A DNA stretch of 64,000 nucleotides. Source: Prochlorococcus marinus CUG1416 (GTDB taxonomy: Bacteria > Cyanobacteriota > Cyanobacteriia > PCC-6307 > Cyanobiaceae). The translations under genes were made by a program, and so were the position numbers. The first letter of the stretch is position 1; the number at the start of each line of letters is the position of its first letter. Shown one piece after another: positions 41,837 to 52,451 of this stretch. The DNA is taken from positions 124,001-188,000 of the forward strand of contig NZ_JAAORM010000005.1 of NCBI RefSeq assembly GCF_017695965.1. The letters are read 5' to 3'. The notes under the pieces were generated by a model, which was given only the letters and a program-made list of their open reading frames with translations, was not told the DNA's origin and did not search any database.

Positions 41837-43699
41837 CTATGCGGGCATTTTGCTTTCTGCTAAGAGATTTTTGAGATCCTCCCCTTCTATAACTTCTTCT
41901 TGGAGGATTTTTTGAGAAATCGATTCCAGAAGAGGTAAATTATTCCTCAAAATATTAAGTGCAGTTTCATGCGCATCATCAACTAAATCTCTAACCTCTT
42001 TATCTATTGCTTGAGCAGTAGCATCACTAACAGATCTCCTAGGATTATTACCATTACCTAGAAACTGACCGCCACCTTGTTTATCGTAAGCAAGCGGGCC
42101 AAGAATATCACTCATTCCAAATGTACCAACCATTTGTTCCGCTATATCGGTTGCTCTTTGTAAATCATTTGAAGCTCCCGTAGTAATCTTTCCAAAAACT
42201 ACCTCTTCAGCAGATCTTCCTCCAAGAAGTGTAGCTATTTGTCCTTTTAATTCTTCTTTTGAATTTAAGAATCTTTCTTCAGTTGGCAATTGAAGAGTAT
42301 AACCAAGTGCACTCATACCTCTTGGTACAATAGAAATCTTTGCAACTTTTGAACCTCCAGGCATAAGGTGACCAACTATTGCATGACCAACTTCGTGATA
42401 AGCAACGACTTTCTTTTCATCATCTTGCAAAACACGACTCTTCTTTTCCAAACCAGCAACAACTCTCTCTATCGCTTCACTTAAATCTTGTTGTTCTACA
42501 CTTTTTCTTTTGGCTCTTGCTGCAAGTAAAGCAGCTTCATTTACCATATTAGCTAAATCAGCTCCTGCGAATCCACTAGTAGCTTGAGCAATTGAATCTA
42601 AGTCAATTGAATCTGCAAGTTTAACTTTTTTTGTGTAGATCTCTAATATGGTTTTTCTACCTGATAAATCTGGTCTATCAACTAGAACTTGTCTGTCAAA
42701 TCTTCCTGGTCTTAAAAGTGCCGCGTCAAGCACTTCAGGTTGGTTTGTGGCGGCTAATACTATAACTGGTTTATCTGCGGATGCAAAACCATCCATCTCA
42801 GTAAGAAGCTGGTTTAGAGTTTGTTCTCTCTCATCGTTACCTCCAACAACTCCCATTGAACCAGAACGACTTTTACCAATAGCATCTAGTTCGTCAATAA
42901 AGATAATGCATGGAGCTTTTTTCTTGGCCTGTTCAAATAAATCCCTTACTCTTGCTGCACCTGCACCTACAAAAAGTTCAACAAATTCAGAACCAGAAAT
43001 AATAAAGAAAGGAACTTCTGCTTCACCAGCAACAGCCTTTGAAAGAAGTGTTTTTCCAGTTCCTGGAGGTCCTACAAGAAGTACACCCTTAGGTATTCGT
43101 GCTCCTATATCTGTATATCTTTCTGGCTTTTTTAAAAAATCGACTATCTCTGTTAATTCGTCTTTGGCTTCATCAACTCCCGCAACATCGGCAAATGTTA
43201 CTTTAGATTCATCATCGGGTACATAAACTTTTGCTTTACTTTTAGTGAAACTTAGTGCTCCTTGAGCACCTCCGCCCCCCATACTTCTTCTAGCAAAAAA
43301 TTGTAAAACAAGTATAAAAATTAATGGTGGCACAACCCAACTTAAGATTGTTGAAAAGATATTAGGCTTCTTTGGAGGAGCAGCAGCGAATTCCACCCCT
43401 TTACTTTCTAACCTTTGTGGGAGGTCCATATCAAATATTGGGGTTGTCGCCAATACTGAAGGTGCACCTTCTTCAGCTCCATTTAATTCATATCTTATTT
43501 GCTCTTGTGTTATGTATGCTCTCTTAACTTCCCCATCATTCACTTGATCTATAAATAAAGAGTAAGGAACCCTAGGGATTTGCATATTTTGATTCGGAAA
43601 GAGGCTACTAAAAAGAAGTAAGGCTCCTACACCTATCAAAATGATATTTACTATTCCAAATCTTTTATTAGGTTGATTATCGTCTTGTCTTATTGGCAT
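41837..43699 (-). CDS. ftsH: ATP-dependent zinc metalloprotease FtsH
   Basis: A thylakoid or plasma membrane AAA+ protease that in cyanobacteria degrades damaged membrane proteins such as D1. Two N-terminal membrane helices flank a lumenal part. VTFADVAGVDEAK, GPPGTGKTLLSKAVAGEA (Walker A), IIFIDELDAIG (Walker B), ATNQPEVLDAALLRPGRFDR (sensor/SRH) and VAYHEVGHAIVGHLMPGG (zinc site) are all present. The frame opens at TTG 43711. ATG at 43699 (MPIRQDD) is the natural start and gives about 620 residues. A strong TATAAT lies 23 bp upstream. Confidence 0.97.
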   Translation of the reverse strand: MPIRQDDNQPNKRFGIVNIILIGVGALLLFSSLFPNQNMQIPRVPYSLFIDQVNDGEVKRAYITQEQIRYELNGAEEGAPSVLATTPIFDMDLPQRLESKGVEFAAAPPKKPNIFSTILSWVVPPLIFILVLQFFARRSMGGGGAQGALSFTKSKAKVYVPDDESKVTFADVAGVDEAKDELTEIVDFLKKPERYTDIGARIPKGVLLVGPPGTGKTLLSKAVAGEAEVPFFIISGSEFVELFVGAGAARVRDLFEQAKKKAPCIIFIDELDAIGKSRSGSMGVVGGNDEREQTLNQLLTEMDGFASADKPVIVLAATNQPEVLDAALLRPGRFDRQVLVDRPDLSGRKTILEIYTKKVKLADSIDLDSIAQATSGFAGADLANMVNEAALLAARAKRKSVEQQDLSEAIERVVAGLEKKSRVLQDDEKKVVAYHEVGHAIVGHLMPGGSKVAKISIVPRGMSALGYTLQLPTEERFLNSKEELKGQIATLLGGRSAEEVVFGKITTGASNDLQRATDIAEQMVGTFGMSDILGPLAYDKQGGGQFLGNGNNPRRSVSDATAQAIDKEVRDLVDDAHETALNILRNNLPLLESISQKILQEEVIEGEDLKNLLAESKMPA

Positions 43700-43721
43700 G
43701 ATTGTTATCAATTTTGAACTT

Positions 43722-43727
43722 ATTATA
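43722..43727 (-). promoter_or_regulatory. Promoter -10 for ftsH
   Basis: TATAAT on the - strand 23 bp before the ftsH ATG at 43699. A 10-bp perfect palindrome ACCGTACGGT is found about 47 bp further upstream (43774-43783). Confidence 0.45.
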
Positions 43728-43812
43728 AACTAAACGAAAAGCTTCCGTATCTGTTTTGTTTTTTTGGGTAAGAACCGTACGGTACTATGACCTATAGAAA
43801 TAAGTATGAAAA

Positions 43813-44907
43813 TTAATTTTCAAATGAACTCTTAACGCAAATATCGTTGCCAATCAAACTAACCTTAGAATCGCTTAATTTAATAATTTCATTCATTTCT
43901 CTAAATTCAAAATCTCCAAAGGGGTTCGTACTATTTTCTCCACCTAAAATTTTTGGCGCAATAAAAGTAATGATTTCCTGAATGCAATTAGATTTAATAG
44001 CTGCGGTAGCCAATCTAGGGCCACATTCCCACAAAACTTTATTACATCCTCTTTCAGATAGTATTTTTGAAATTAACTCTGGATTATCTGATGATACCTT
44101 TTCAACTTCCACACATTTCGGAATCCTTGCAAGGTAGCTTTCATTTGCTGAAGAAGAATCATAAATAACTATAGTTTTTGCCTTATTACAATCCCAAAGA
44201 TTAGATTTTGAAGGGAGATCTAAACTTTTTGTAAAAACAACTCGCAGAGGCTCAGGATTTTTTGAACCTCTAGTAGTCAAAAGTGGGTTGTCTCTTCTTA
44301 ATGTGTTTCCACCAATGATTATTGCATCAAATTCTGCTCTAAAAGAGTGAACTAATGACCTTGATTCTTCATTAGTAATCCATTTACTTTTTCCATTTTT
44401 TAAAGCTATTCTTCCATCAATACTCATTGCCCATTTAAGAACACCAAAGGCCTTTTTAGTAATATTCCTATGAATGAAAGCTTTATTTAATTCCAAAGAT
44501 TCTTTCTTACATAATCCTAAGTGAACTTGTATTCCAGCTTCTTTTAGCAGCTTAATACCTCTACCAGAGACTCTTTTATCAGGATCTTCAATAGAGATAT
44601 ATACTTTTTTTATCCCAGAGGATATTACCTTATCTACACATGGAGGTGTTTTACCTTGGTGACAGCAAGGTTCAAGATTTACATACATTGATCCTTCTTT
44701 AGCATCTTTTTTTAAATTTTTAAAAGCCATTGCCTCAGCATGGGGCATCCCAGCCTTGTAATGAAATCCTTCTGAAATAAGGTTTCCATTCTTATCAATT
44801 ATTACTGCTCCCACCCTAGGGTTAGGACTAGTTGTATTTTTGCCTAAAGAAGCCAAAAAAATTGCTCTTTTCATCCATTTTGTATGACTTACATTTTTTT
44901 CAGACAT
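43813..44907 (-). CDS. ribD: Bifunctional riboflavin deaminase/reductase RibD
   Basis: Carries out deamination and reduction of the pyrimidine intermediate in riboflavin synthesis. The N-terminal deaminase has HAEAMAFKNL and EPCCHQGKTPPCVDKVI (zinc site); the C-terminal reductase has WAMSIDGRIALKNGKSKWIT and IIIGGNTLRRDNPLLTTR. About 364 residues is normal. A GTG at 44940 would extend it into the upstream gene. The ATG at 44907 (MSEKNVSHTKWMKRA) begins just before the deaminase and avoids overlap. It is third in a - run with the DUF3122 gene and the small ORF at 45397. Confidence 0.95.
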   Translation of the reverse strand: MSEKNVSHTKWMKRAIFLASLGKNTTSPNPRVGAVIIDKNGNLISEGFHYKAGMPHAEAMAFKNLKKDAKEGSMYVNLEPCCHQGKTPPCVDKVISSGIKKVYISIEDPDKRVSGRGIKLLKEAGIQVHLGLCKKESLELNKAFIHRNITKKAFGVLKWAMSIDGRIALKNGKSKWITNEESRSLVHSFRAEFDAIIIGGNTLRRDNPLLTTRGSKNPEPLRVVFTKSLDLPSKSNLWDCNKAKTIVIYDSSSANESYLARIPKCVEVEKVSSDNPELISKILSERGCNKVLWECGPRLATAAIKSNCIQEIITFIAPKILGGENSTNPFGDFEFREMNEIIKLSDSKVSLIGNDICVKSSFEN

Positions 44908-44921
44908 CTCAAAAATCAAAT

Positions 44922-45422
44922 TCAGTTTATTGATCTCCACTCTTTAACAACAAAGGGAGGAACAGGTAACTCAGAAAAAACTCCTGACAAAGATAATCTT
45001 AATGGTCTATTTTTATCTAAATTTTTAATCAATTCATCAAGATCAAATTCTGCAGCAGCTTGTCTTCCATCATTTGCTAATTCCATATTAAGTAATGTTT
45101 TATCATCTAAAAGCCACTGTTTCCTTCCTGATTCAACACTCAAGTCAGTAGGATGATCAATCCTAAGATTTCCTGGATATCCTATTACTCTCAAGATCAA
45201 TTTATCTGCAAAAAGAGGTGATTTATAAGCTACTAATTGCCAAGTTTCATAGTCCAAGTCCCTTAAAAACTCACTACTAGCATTTATTAATTCCCCATTT
45301 ATTTCTATTTCTGCAACTTCTGCAGATACTTTTAATGGGTTAAAAATAAAGGATAGTAGTATAATTAGAGTCAAAATTCCTTTTGTAAAAATATTTTTAT
45401 TTGATTTTGTAATTTTCTTCAT
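44922..45422 (-). CDS. DUF3122 family secreted protein
   Basis: A 166-residue protein found in cyanobacteria, function unknown. An N-terminal signal peptide ends near VSAEV (about 34). The mature part has GYPGNLRIDHPTDLSVESG and ends PVPPFVVKEWRSI, the usual DUF3122 ending. It is probably lumenal or periplasmic. The start overlaps the upstream small gene by 26 nt. Confidence 0.85.
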   Translation of the reverse strand: MKKITKSNKNIFTKGILTLIILLSFIFNPLKVSAEVAEIEINGELINASSEFLRDLDYETWQLVAYKSPLFADKLILRVIGYPGNLRIDHPTDLSVESGRKQWLLDDKTLLNMELANDGRQAAAEFDLDELIKNLDKNRPLRLSLSGVFSELPVPPFVVKEWRSIN

Positions 45423-45648
45423 TTTCAGAATCCATTAGGGCATCTAGAGTTACAGCTGTTCTTACAATAGCTTGGTACCTTTTAATTATTTTACGATTTT
45501 TTTCTATAACTCGAGATAAATTCAAAGTGTCTTTTTCAGAATAGCTAGATGTTAAATCGTTAGAATCTTCTTCAATAAACTCAAATTCACTATCTTTATT
45601 AATTAGAGTTAACAATAAATCATGTAATCTCTTTCTTCTTTCTGACAA
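45397..45648 (-). CDS. Hypothetical 83-residue protein
   Basis: A small charged protein (SERRKRLHDLLLTLINKD, then acidic EFIEEDSNDL, then KNRKIIKRYQAIVRTAVTLD), probably two helices. I do not recognise a family. The tight overlap with the DUF3122 gene supports it as real and co-transcribed with DUF3122 and ribD. It is divergent from cobL. Confidence 0.7.
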   Translation of the reverse strand: MSERRKRLHDLLLTLINKDSEFEFIEEDSNDLTSSYSEKDTLNLSRVIEKNRKIIKRYQAIVRTAVTLDALMDSENEENYKIK

Positions 45649-45731
45649 TTAATTTACTATGATAACTCGAACAATAATAAGATAATTTAATAAAACATTC
45701 AAACAGTTTAGTTCCTTTTCATTAAATATTG

Positions 45732-47006
45732 ATGACTGAAGTTTATAGAAAAATACATGTCTTAGGTATTAATTCATATGTATTTGAAGATTTACCTCCC
45801 AAATTACAAGATCTATTTATAAACACAGAAAATATTGCAGTTCCCAATTCATATTTTGAAGAAATTAAATCATGGAACAAAAATGGTTTAGAAAAAAAGA
45901 AATCATTTTTTTCGAGCAACAGTAATAACGAACTTGTTAACTGGCTTAGATATCAAAAAACTGATGTTATTTTAATTTCGAGAGGAGATCCACTTTGGTT
46001 TGGAATTGGGAGAATATTACTAGAAAATTTTTCAAAAGATGAATTAAGTTTTTACCCTTCAAATACTTGCATTCAATTAGCATTTAGCAAGTTAAAGATC
46101 CCATGGCAAGATACTATTAATGTAAGTGTTCACGGCAGAGATTCCACTAAGTTAGTTGAGGCTCTTAAAGCAAAGCCTTCAAGTTTGGCTATTATTACAG
46201 ATTCAAATAACAAAAGTTTAGAAATAATCAAAAAAAACTTATCAGAATTAAATCTGATTGACTTCTATGATTTTTGGCTCTGTGAAGAGATAGGCTTTGA
46301 CAATGAAAAAATAAGAAAATTAAATCTTAAAGTGTCATTGCCCTTGGATATATCAAGTTTGAACATTGTTGTTCTTACAAAAACAAAGAAAAATTATTCA
46401 AAGAATAATCTCCCTCTTTTCGGCATCAATGACAGTTTTTTTAAAACTTTTGATGATAGACCAAATTTAATAACTAAAAGGGAGGTTCGCGTTCAAATCT
46501 TGGCAGATTTAGAGCTGCCGAAAAATGGTGTCATTTGGGATATAGGAGCAGGTTGTGGGTCAATTGGTTTAGAGGCATTAAAATTAAGGCCTAGTTTAGA
46601 TTTGTTTTGTATCGATAAAAGGATTGGATCAAAAGCATTAATACGAGAAAACTCAAAAAGGCTTGGCGTTAAACCAAAATTTATTTTTGAGGAAGACATA
46701 ATTAAAACCTTGAACACTAGAAATTTAAGTTCTTTTGGAAAACCTAATAGATTAGTAATTGGAGGATGTAAAAAAAAGACTAAACTTGAAATTATTAATT
46801 CCCTGGCTCAGGATATGAGCATTGGAGATATTATCGTTATCCCAATTATTGACATTCAAACTATTAAAGAGTTGAAAGAGGAATTAGAAGATAAAAATTT
46901 CAAAACAAATTTAAATTTAATTCAGACCCATAAAAGCTTAAGTATCGCTGAGGGAATGAGATTAGAACCAAATAATCCTGTTTTTCTATTAAAAGGAAAA
47001 AAATAA
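45732..47006 (+). CDS. cobL: Precorrin-6Y C5,15-methyltransferase (CbiE-CbiT fusion)
   Basis: Acts in cobalamin (pseudocobalamin) corrin ring synthesis: C5 and C15 methylation and decarboxylation. The first half is a CbiE-like tetrapyrrole methylase (ISRGDPLWFGIGRILL, FYPSNTCIQLAFSKL, VSVHGRD). The second half is a CbiT-like class I enzyme (REVRVQILADLELPKNGVIW, DIGAGCGSIGLEALKL). 424 residues fits the fused form. A TTG at 45729 precedes ATG 45732, which is taken as the start. Confidence 0.93.
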   Translation: MTEVYRKIHVLGINSYVFEDLPPKLQDLFINTENIAVPNSYFEEIKSWNKNGLEKKKSFFSSNSNNELVNWLRYQKTDVILISRGDPLWFGIGRILLENFSKDELSFYPSNTCIQLAFSKLKIPWQDTINVSVHGRDSTKLVEALKAKPSSLAIITDSNNKSLEIIKKNLSELNLIDFYDFWLCEEIGFDNEKIRKLNLKVSLPLDISSLNIVVLTKTKKNYSKNNLPLFGINDSFFKTFDDRPNLITKREVRVQILADLELPKNGVIWDIGAGCGSIGLEALKLRPSLDLFCIDKRIGSKALIRENSKRLGVKPKFIFEEDIIKTLNTRNLSSFGKPNRLVIGGCKKKTKLEIINSLAQDMSIGDIIVIPIIDIQTIKELKEELEDKNFKTNLNLIQTHKSLSIAEGMRLEPNNPVFLLKGKK

Positions 47007-47019
47007 ATTTAAATAGTTG

Positions 47020-47928
47020 TTATTTGTTAGGTTTAGCCACATGGGGTAAACCCCAACCTAGTTTATTTCTAAGAACCTGGAAAAATTCATGATCTTCAAG
47101 TCTAATAAACTTTACTGAGTGTTTACTTTTTCTTATTAAAACTCTATCTTCAGGCCAAACATAACAACCAGCATTTCCATCAACAACCATTACTAACCTT
47201 TCAGGAGTTGCAGGGAAAACAGTTACTGGCTCCGAATCATTAAAAACCAATGCCCTAGACGCCAATGAATGTGGGGCAATTGGAGTTAGTTGCACTACTG
47301 GGCAATCAGGCGTAATAACTGGGCCTCCAGCACTTAGAGAATAGGCTGTAGATCCAGTTGGAGTAGATAAAATTACTCCATCAGCTGAAATATCTACAGG
47401 AGCATGTCGCCCTATAGAAATCTCAAAATGGCACATACTTGTCAGAGGTTCTCTATGCAGAGCCATCTCATTAAGGCAGAGAGACTCCCATCTCCTCTGA
47501 TCATTTCTCATTACACTAACAATAAAGCAAGTTCTTTCTTCAATATCCCAATTACCAGATATGATTTTATCTATTGCCTCATCAATATTGGATAAATAAG
47601 CTTCTGCAAGAAAACCTAAATGACCAGTATTTATTGTAAGGATTGGAATTTTAGCAGGTGCTGTTTGCCTTGCTGCAGAAAGCACTGTTCCGTCTCCGCC
47701 AAGAACTATTGCAAATTCCATTGACGAGTTAAACCCCTCGGGGACACAATTCGTATACCCCAAAGGACGAACATGTTGATCAGGATTGGCGAATCCAACC
47801 ATTCCACCAGAGCTACTAACTCTTAAAACTTCAAAATTGGAATTTTCCAATTTTTTCTGAACAGAACTTGCGGTTTGAACAGCCAGTTCTTTCCCATCAT
47901 TAACAATTAGCCCTGCTTTACGTACCAA
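47020..47928 (-). CDS. nadK: NAD kinase
   Basis: Phosphorylates NAD to NADP. In 302 residues it shows [14 protein letters not shown] (the G-G-D-G motif, about 73-86), [45 protein letters not shown] and [10 protein letters not shown]. Start TTG at 47928 directly precedes the family N-terminus. It converges on cobL with a 13-nt gap. Confidence 0.95.
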   Translation of the reverse strand: MVRKAGLIVNDGKELAVQTASSVQKKLENSNFEVLRVSSSGGMVGFANPDQHVRPLGYTNCVPEGFNSSMEFAIVLGGDGTVLSAARQTAPAKIPILTINTGHLGFLAEAYLSNIDEAIDKIISGNWDIEERTCFIVSVMRNDQRRWESLCLNEMALHREPLTSMCHFEISIGRHAPVDISADGVILSTPTGSTAYSLSAGGPVITPDCPVVQLTPIAPHSLASRALVFNDSEPVTVFPATPERLVMVVDGNAGCYVWPEDRVLIRKSKHSVKFIRLEDHEFFQVLRNKLGWGLPHVAKPNK

Positions 47929-47997
47929 TCAAACAACAAAAACTATGACTATATTAAACTAATTTGTTGGACAATCCTAATTTAAATTTTCAATTTA

Positions 47998-49005
47998 TTA
48001 GAACTGTTCTAAGAATCTAAGATCATTTGTATAAAATTTTCTGATGTCGTCAATCTGATGTCTTACCATACAAAACCTTTCAACTCCTAATCCAGCTGCG
48101 AATCCAGTCCATTTCTCAGAATCTATTCCTAATTTTTCTAAGACCTTCGGATCTACCATTCCACAGCCCATTACTTCTAGCCATTTACCTTTCCATTGAA
48201 CATCTACTTCTGCAGAAGGTTCAGTAAATGGGAAATAACTAGCTCTAAATCTTACAGGAATATCTCCAAAAAAGGTCTTTAAGAATGTAAGAACTGTTCC
48301 TCTTAAATGACTAAAATTAATATCTTGATCGATGCATAAAACCTCAACCTGATTAAATACAGGGGAATGAGTAGCATCTACAGCATCTCTCCTATACACT
48401 CTTCCTGGAGCAATAATTCTTACTGGAGGTGGATTATTTTCTAAGTATCTAATCTGAACAGGAGAAGTATGGGTCCTTAAAAGTCGATTTTCATCTAAGT
48501 AAAAAGTATCCTGCATATCTCTTGCAGGATGATTCTTGGGTATGTTGAGAGACTCAAAATTATAAAAATCAGTTTCTATTTCAGGACCGCTCTCAACTGA
48601 GTATCCTAAACCACAAAAAATATCTATAATCTCATCTTGAGTTGAAATTAAAGGATGTTTATTCCCAGGGGGTGTTCCAATTGGAGGGATAGTTACATCA
48701 ATTTTTTCGTTTTTAATCTTCTTATCTAAAGCTTCACTGTTCAGTTGATTTTTTCTTTCAGTTATTAATTCTTGCAAATTTATTTTTATTAAATTTGCCT
48801 TCTGACCAACAATTGGTCTATCAGTGGCAGATAATTGACCCATTGTTTTCAATATAAGTGACAAATTACCTTTTTTACCTAACAATGAAACTCTCAATTG
48901 ATCCAGTTCTTCATGAGTATTAGTATTATCTATATTATTTTTTGCTGTTAGAGAAAGATTATTTAGTTTTTCCTCAATTTGACTTAATGATTCAATTTGT
49001 CTCAC
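47998..49005 (-). CDS. pheS: Phenylalanyl-tRNA synthetase alpha subunit
   Basis: Class II synthetase subunit, 335 residues, with GTG start. The N-terminal coiled coil (about 1-95) precedes the catalytic domain: [36 protein letters not shown] (motif 1 side), [33 protein letters not shown] (motif 2) and [15 protein letters not shown] ... [14 protein letters not shown] (motif 3). The partner pheT is not in the window. Divergent from surE. Confidence 0.97.
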   Translation of the reverse strand: MRQIESLSQIEEKLNNLSLTAKNNIDNTNTHEELDQLRVSLLGKKGNLSLILKTMGQLSATDRPIVGQKANLIKINLQELITERKNQLNSEALDKKIKNEKIDVTIPPIGTPPGNKHPLISTQDEIIDIFCGLGYSVESGPEIETDFYNFESLNIPKNHPARDMQDTFYLDENRLLRTHTSPVQIRYLENNPPPVRIIAPGRVYRRDAVDATHSPVFNQVEVLCIDQDINFSHLRGTVLTFLKTFFGDIPVRFRASYFPFTEPSAEVDVQWKGKWLEVMGCGMVDPKVLEKLGIDSEKWTGFAAGLGVERFCMVRHQIDDIRKFYTNDLRFLEQF

Positions 49006-49073
49006 TGATATAGTAAAAATAAGTATTGCTTTATCTTACTTAAATATCGTCCATTAATAAAATGTATTGATTA

Positions 49074-49883
49074 ATGAAACCGTTAAATATATTAATTAGT
49101 AATGATGATGGTGTTTTTGCAGCGGGGATAAGAGCTTTAGCAAAATCAGCACAAAAAAGAGGACACAAGGTAAAAGTAGTATGTCCTGACCAAGAAAGAT
49201 CAGCTACTGGGCATGGGCTTACTTTACAATCTCCATTAAGAGTGGAAAGAGCGGACGAATTATTCGGGGAAGGAATTGAAGCTTGGGGATGTTCGGGCAC
49301 GCCTGCTGATTGCGTAAAATTGGCACTATCTGAACTCTTGGATACTAAACCTGATCTAGTTCTATCTGGAATAAATCACGGTCCCAATTTAGGAACAGAT
49401 ATTTTTTGTTCAGGAACAGTTGCTGCTGCTATGGAAGGCACTTTAGAAAATGTTCCCTCCATGGCAATAAGTGTAGCTAGTTTTAAATGGAAGAATTTTG
49501 AATTTGCTGGAGAAATTGCAATGAATATTGCCGAACAAGCCATTAAGGATAGTTGGCCAGCTTCACTTCTATTAAATTTGAATATACCCCCTTGCGAGAA
49601 AAGCAAAATAAAAGAATTATCCTGGACAAGATTATCAGTAAGAAAATATAAAAACCAATTTTCCAAAAGAGAAGACCCTAGGGGTGATGATTATTATTGG
49701 TTAGCAGGTGAGGTAGTTTTAGATCTTAAATCAAAAGGTTATGGCCCTAAGAATTGGCCTAGTGATGTATCTCAAATACAAGAAAATAAAATATCGCTTA
49801 CACCTGTAGAACCAGATTTATTTTGGAGGGGTAATTTACAAGACTTACCTAAAATTAATAATTCATTTATGAATCCTTCTTAA
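49074..49883 (+). CDS. surE: 5'-nucleotidase SurE
   Basis: Metal-dependent nucleoside monophosphate phosphatase, 269 residues. [19 protein letters not shown] at the start carries the metal-binding Asp pair, followed by [31 protein letters not shown] and [20 protein letters not shown]. All family sites are present. The 3' end overlaps the convergent DUF3611 gene by 21 bp. Confidence 0.95.
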   Translation: MKPLNILISNDDGVFAAGIRALAKSAQKRGHKVKVVCPDQERSATGHGLTLQSPLRVERADELFGEGIEAWGCSGTPADCVKLALSELLDTKPDLVLSGINHGPNLGTDIFCSGTVAAAMEGTLENVPSMAISVASFKWKNFEFAGEIAMNIAEQAIKDSWPASLLLNLNIPPCEKSKIKELSWTRLSVRKYKNQFSKREDPRGDDYYWLAGEVVLDLKSKGYGPKNWPSDVSQIQENKISLTPVEPDLFWRGNLQDLPKINNSFMNPS

Positions 49884-50396
49884 AAGCCATAAAGAAAAGC
49901 AAAGTCCAAAGAAATGAGCAGCAATAACTTGGGTATTACTTAGAACTGATAATATTTCAAGTCCAGTAATAGGGATATCAGATGTCGCTGTTATCAATTG
50001 TCCAGTCGTTTGAGAGGATGCTTGTATAAATAGAGCCCCCATAAGAGCTTGATATCCAATTAATCCAAACAAAATTCCTAATAAATCAACTATTAGACCT
50101 CTTTTTATTAATTTACTGGTTTGTCCTCTTGAGGGTCTTGCATTGCTTGCTATTGCTCTTCCTGTTCTAACTATTAACCAACCTTGCCAAAGACTAAAAA
50201 GTAGTAAAATCAAGGATATTGTTGTAAGTGACAAACCAGGCGCCAAGCCAAGCTGACCTTCGCTATTATTTACAACATTTGAAAAAAGCAAAACAGCTGC
50301 AACAACAACACCTAAAATGGATTGAATCCAAAAGCGTATCCATCCAATGCGCCGCATTCCAAATGAAAGCGACTGAAAATCAATTTTGTCAGACAT
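49863..50396 (-). CDS. DUF3611 family membrane protein
   Basis: A 177-residue protein with four hydrophobic segments, typical of cyanobacteria and plastids, role unknown. [20 protein letters not shown] opens the family domain, and [20 protein letters not shown] separates helices two and three. The last helix ends [17 protein letters not shown]. It overlaps the 3' end of surE. Confidence 0.85.
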   Translation of the reverse strand: MSDKIDFQSLSFGMRRIGWIRFWIQSILGVVVAAVLLFSNVVNNSEGQLGLAPGLSLTTISLILLLFSLWQGWLIVRTGRAIASNARPSRGQTSKLIKRGLIVDLLGILFGLIGYQALMGALFIQASSQTTGQLITATSDIPITGLEILSVLSNTQVIAAHFFGLCFSLWLLRRIHK

Positions 50397-50464
50397 TCAT
50401 TTGATTGAATAAACTATAATCTATTCAAATTTGCCATCAAAATCATAAAATTGCACGTAATCTT

Positions 50465-51388
50465 TTGATCTCTTTAATATCGCCATCAGAAGTCAAGAAT
50501 CCTACTTCAATAGCTATTGGAAGTTTTGATGGCCTACATGCTGGCCACAGAAAATTAATAAAAAGTGTTGTTGAAGAAAATCAATATACCCCAACAATTG
50601 CTAGCTTCTGGCCTCATCCCAGAGAAGTTCTATACAAAGAGACGCGTCTTAGACTTGATCTCCCTGATGAAAAACTACCTATTCTTGAAGATCTCGGGAT
50701 TGAACAATTAGTTCTGATTCCTTTTGATAAGGAACTATCCAAATTAAGTGCAGAAATGTTTGTAAGAGATATATTGATAAATCAATTACAGGCAAAAAAC
50801 ATTTCTGTAGGTGCTAATTTTAAATTTGGTTTTAGAAGAAGTGGAGACATAAATACTATAAAAAATACGATTAAAGATACGGACATAAAACTAAAAATTA
50901 CTCCGATTTTAGAAGACAAAGAAGGTAGAATCAGCAGCAGCAGAATAAGAGATTTATTAGAAAGAAGTGATCTCAAAAATGCTTTCAAAATACTAAATAG
51001 GCCTTACAGTTTTAATGGAAAAGTTGTTAAAGGTAAAGGGATTGGGAAAAGTATTGGATGGCCTACAGCAAATCTTGAAATAGATGGCAGAAAATTTTTA
51101 CCTGGAGAAGGAGTCTACGCAGCTTGGACAACTATAGAAAATTCCAACCAAAAAATTGAATCTGTTATGAATCTTGGCTCTCAACCAACAATAAATCCTT
51201 TATTGCCATCTGCAGTTGAAGTTCATTTAATTAATAAAGATATCAATCTATATGGTTTAAAACTATCCGTAGAACCAGTTGAAAAGCTCAGATCTCAAAT
51301 TCAGTTCAAGAATATAGAACAACTTTCTAATCAAATTAAAAAAGATAGAGATAATGCCCTAAGAATTTTTAAAAACAACAAAAAATAA
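50465..51388 (+). CDS. ribF: Bifunctional riboflavin kinase / FAD synthetase
   Basis: Makes FMN and FAD from riboflavin. IAIGSFDGLHAGHRKLIKSV near the N-terminus is the nucleotidyltransferase site (H-x-G-H), and SSSRIRDLL follows. The C-terminal kinase has GKGIGKSIGWPTANLEI and LNSMNLGSQPTIN-like VMNLGSQPTI. 307 residues is the normal length. Start is TTG at 50465; no ATG is available before the first conserved strand. It heads the flavin-thiamine run ribF-thiE-thiS. Confidence 0.95.
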   Translation: MISLISPSEVKNPTSIAIGSFDGLHAGHRKLIKSVVEENQYTPTIASFWPHPREVLYKETRLRLDLPDEKLPILEDLGIEQLVLIPFDKELSKLSAEMFVRDILINQLQAKNISVGANFKFGFRRSGDINTIKNTIKDTDIKLKITPILEDKEGRISSSRIRDLLERSDLKNAFKILNRPYSFNGKVVKGKGIGKSIGWPTANLEIDGRKFLPGEGVYAAWTTIENSNQKIESVMNLGSQPTINPLLPSAVEVHLINKDINLYGLKLSVEPVEKLRSQIQFKNIEQLSNQIKKDRDNALRIFKNNKK

Positions 51389-51395
51389 GTTACAA

Positions 51396-52451
51396 ATGCT
51401 GAATTCCAATACTACAAACCCTGAAGATTTAAGAATTTATCAAATTATTGACGCCAATCTAGACAGAGCTAGAGAAGGATTAAGAGTACTAGAGGATTGG
51501 GCTAGATTTGGTCTAGGCAAAGAAAAATATGTTGAAAGGATTAAAAATTTTAGACAAATTTTAGGAAGAAATCATTTAGAAGTTTATAAACAATCTAGAA
51601 ATTATATTGAAGACAAATGCAAAGGATTGACTCATCAAGAGCAAATCAACAGAAAAACCTCTGAGCAAATTATAAGTTCTAATTCAGGCAGAGTTCAAGA
51701 AGCATTAAGAGTAATAGAAGAATTCTCAAGGCTACATAATCATGAGCTTTCAAAAATCGCTTCGGAAATTAGATATGAAATTTATACTATAGAAATAGAC
51801 TTATTAAGTTTAAGCAAGTGTAAGAATTCTGAGAAAATTTTAAAAGAAAATGACTTATATGTAATCACAGATCAAAAGGACAATTTATTAGAAATAATAG
51901 AACAGATTTTAATTGCAGGAGTAAGAATCATTCAACATAGATTTAAATCGGGAACTGATAAAGATAATCTTCAAGAAGCAATTCAGATTAAAAATCTATG
52001 TAAAAGATATAATTCTTTATTCATTATTAACGACAGACTTGATATAGTTCTAGCTTCTAATGCGGATGGAATTCATCTTGGACAAGATGATTTAGACTTG
52101 AAGACCGCAAGAAAATTATTAGGACATTCAAAAATAATTGGTATAAGCGCAAATAATGAAATTGATATTTCTAATGCTCTTAAGAATGGTTGTGATTACA
52201 TAGGAATAGGACCAGTATTTGAGACAGTAACAAAAAAGAACAAAAAACCGATAGGTATTGAAAAGATCAAAACTTTAACAAAGGATTTAAATATTCCTTG
52301 GTTTGCTATCGGAGGAATTAAGTCAAATAATATTTCATATTTAAAAAGAAATGGGTTTAAAAAAATTGCCTTAGTTTCGCAATTAATGAATTCTGAAGAT
52401 CCTAAAGAAGACGCTATTATGATTTTAAAAGAGTTGTCTCATGAAAATTAA
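51396..52451 (+). CDS. thiE: Thiamine phosphate synthase, long cyanobacterial form
   Basis: Joins HMP-diphosphate and thiazole phosphate to thiamine phosphate. The C-terminal 200 residues are the ThiE barrel: DLYVITDQKDNLLEII, AGVRIIQHRFKSG, FIINDRLDIVLASNADGIHL, GQDDLDLKTARKLLG and GCDYIGIGPVFETVTK. The N-terminal 145 residues (IIDANLDRAREGLRVLEDWA) are the helical extension typical of cyanobacterial ThiE. It follows ribF by 7 nt and overlaps thiS by 11 nt. Confidence 0.95.
   Translation: MLNSNTTNPEDLRIYQIIDANLDRAREGLRVLEDWARFGLGKEKYVERIKNFRQILGRNHLEVYKQSRNYIEDKCKGLTHQEQINRKTSEQIISSNSGRVQEALRVIEEFSRLHNHELSKIASEIRYEIYTIEIDLLSLSKCKNSEKILKENDLYVITDQKDNLLEIIEQILIAGVRIIQHRFKSGTDKDNLQEAIQIKNLCKRYNSLFIINDRLDIVLASNADGIHLGQDDLDLKTARKLLGHSKIIGISANNEIDISNALKNGCDYIGIGPVFETVTKKNKKPIGIEKIKTLTKDLNIPWFAIGGIKSNNISYLKRNGFKKIALVSQLMNSEDPKEDAIMILKELSHEN

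Noticed and set aside
42648-43226. 192-codon + ORF inside ftsH
   Set aside because: Antisense to the conserved AAA+ domain of FtsH; its composition follows the complement of conserved codons.
51389-51396. TPP riboswitch before thiE
   Set aside because: Only 7 nt separate ribF and thiE, and no THI-box-like sequence was recognised near the run.
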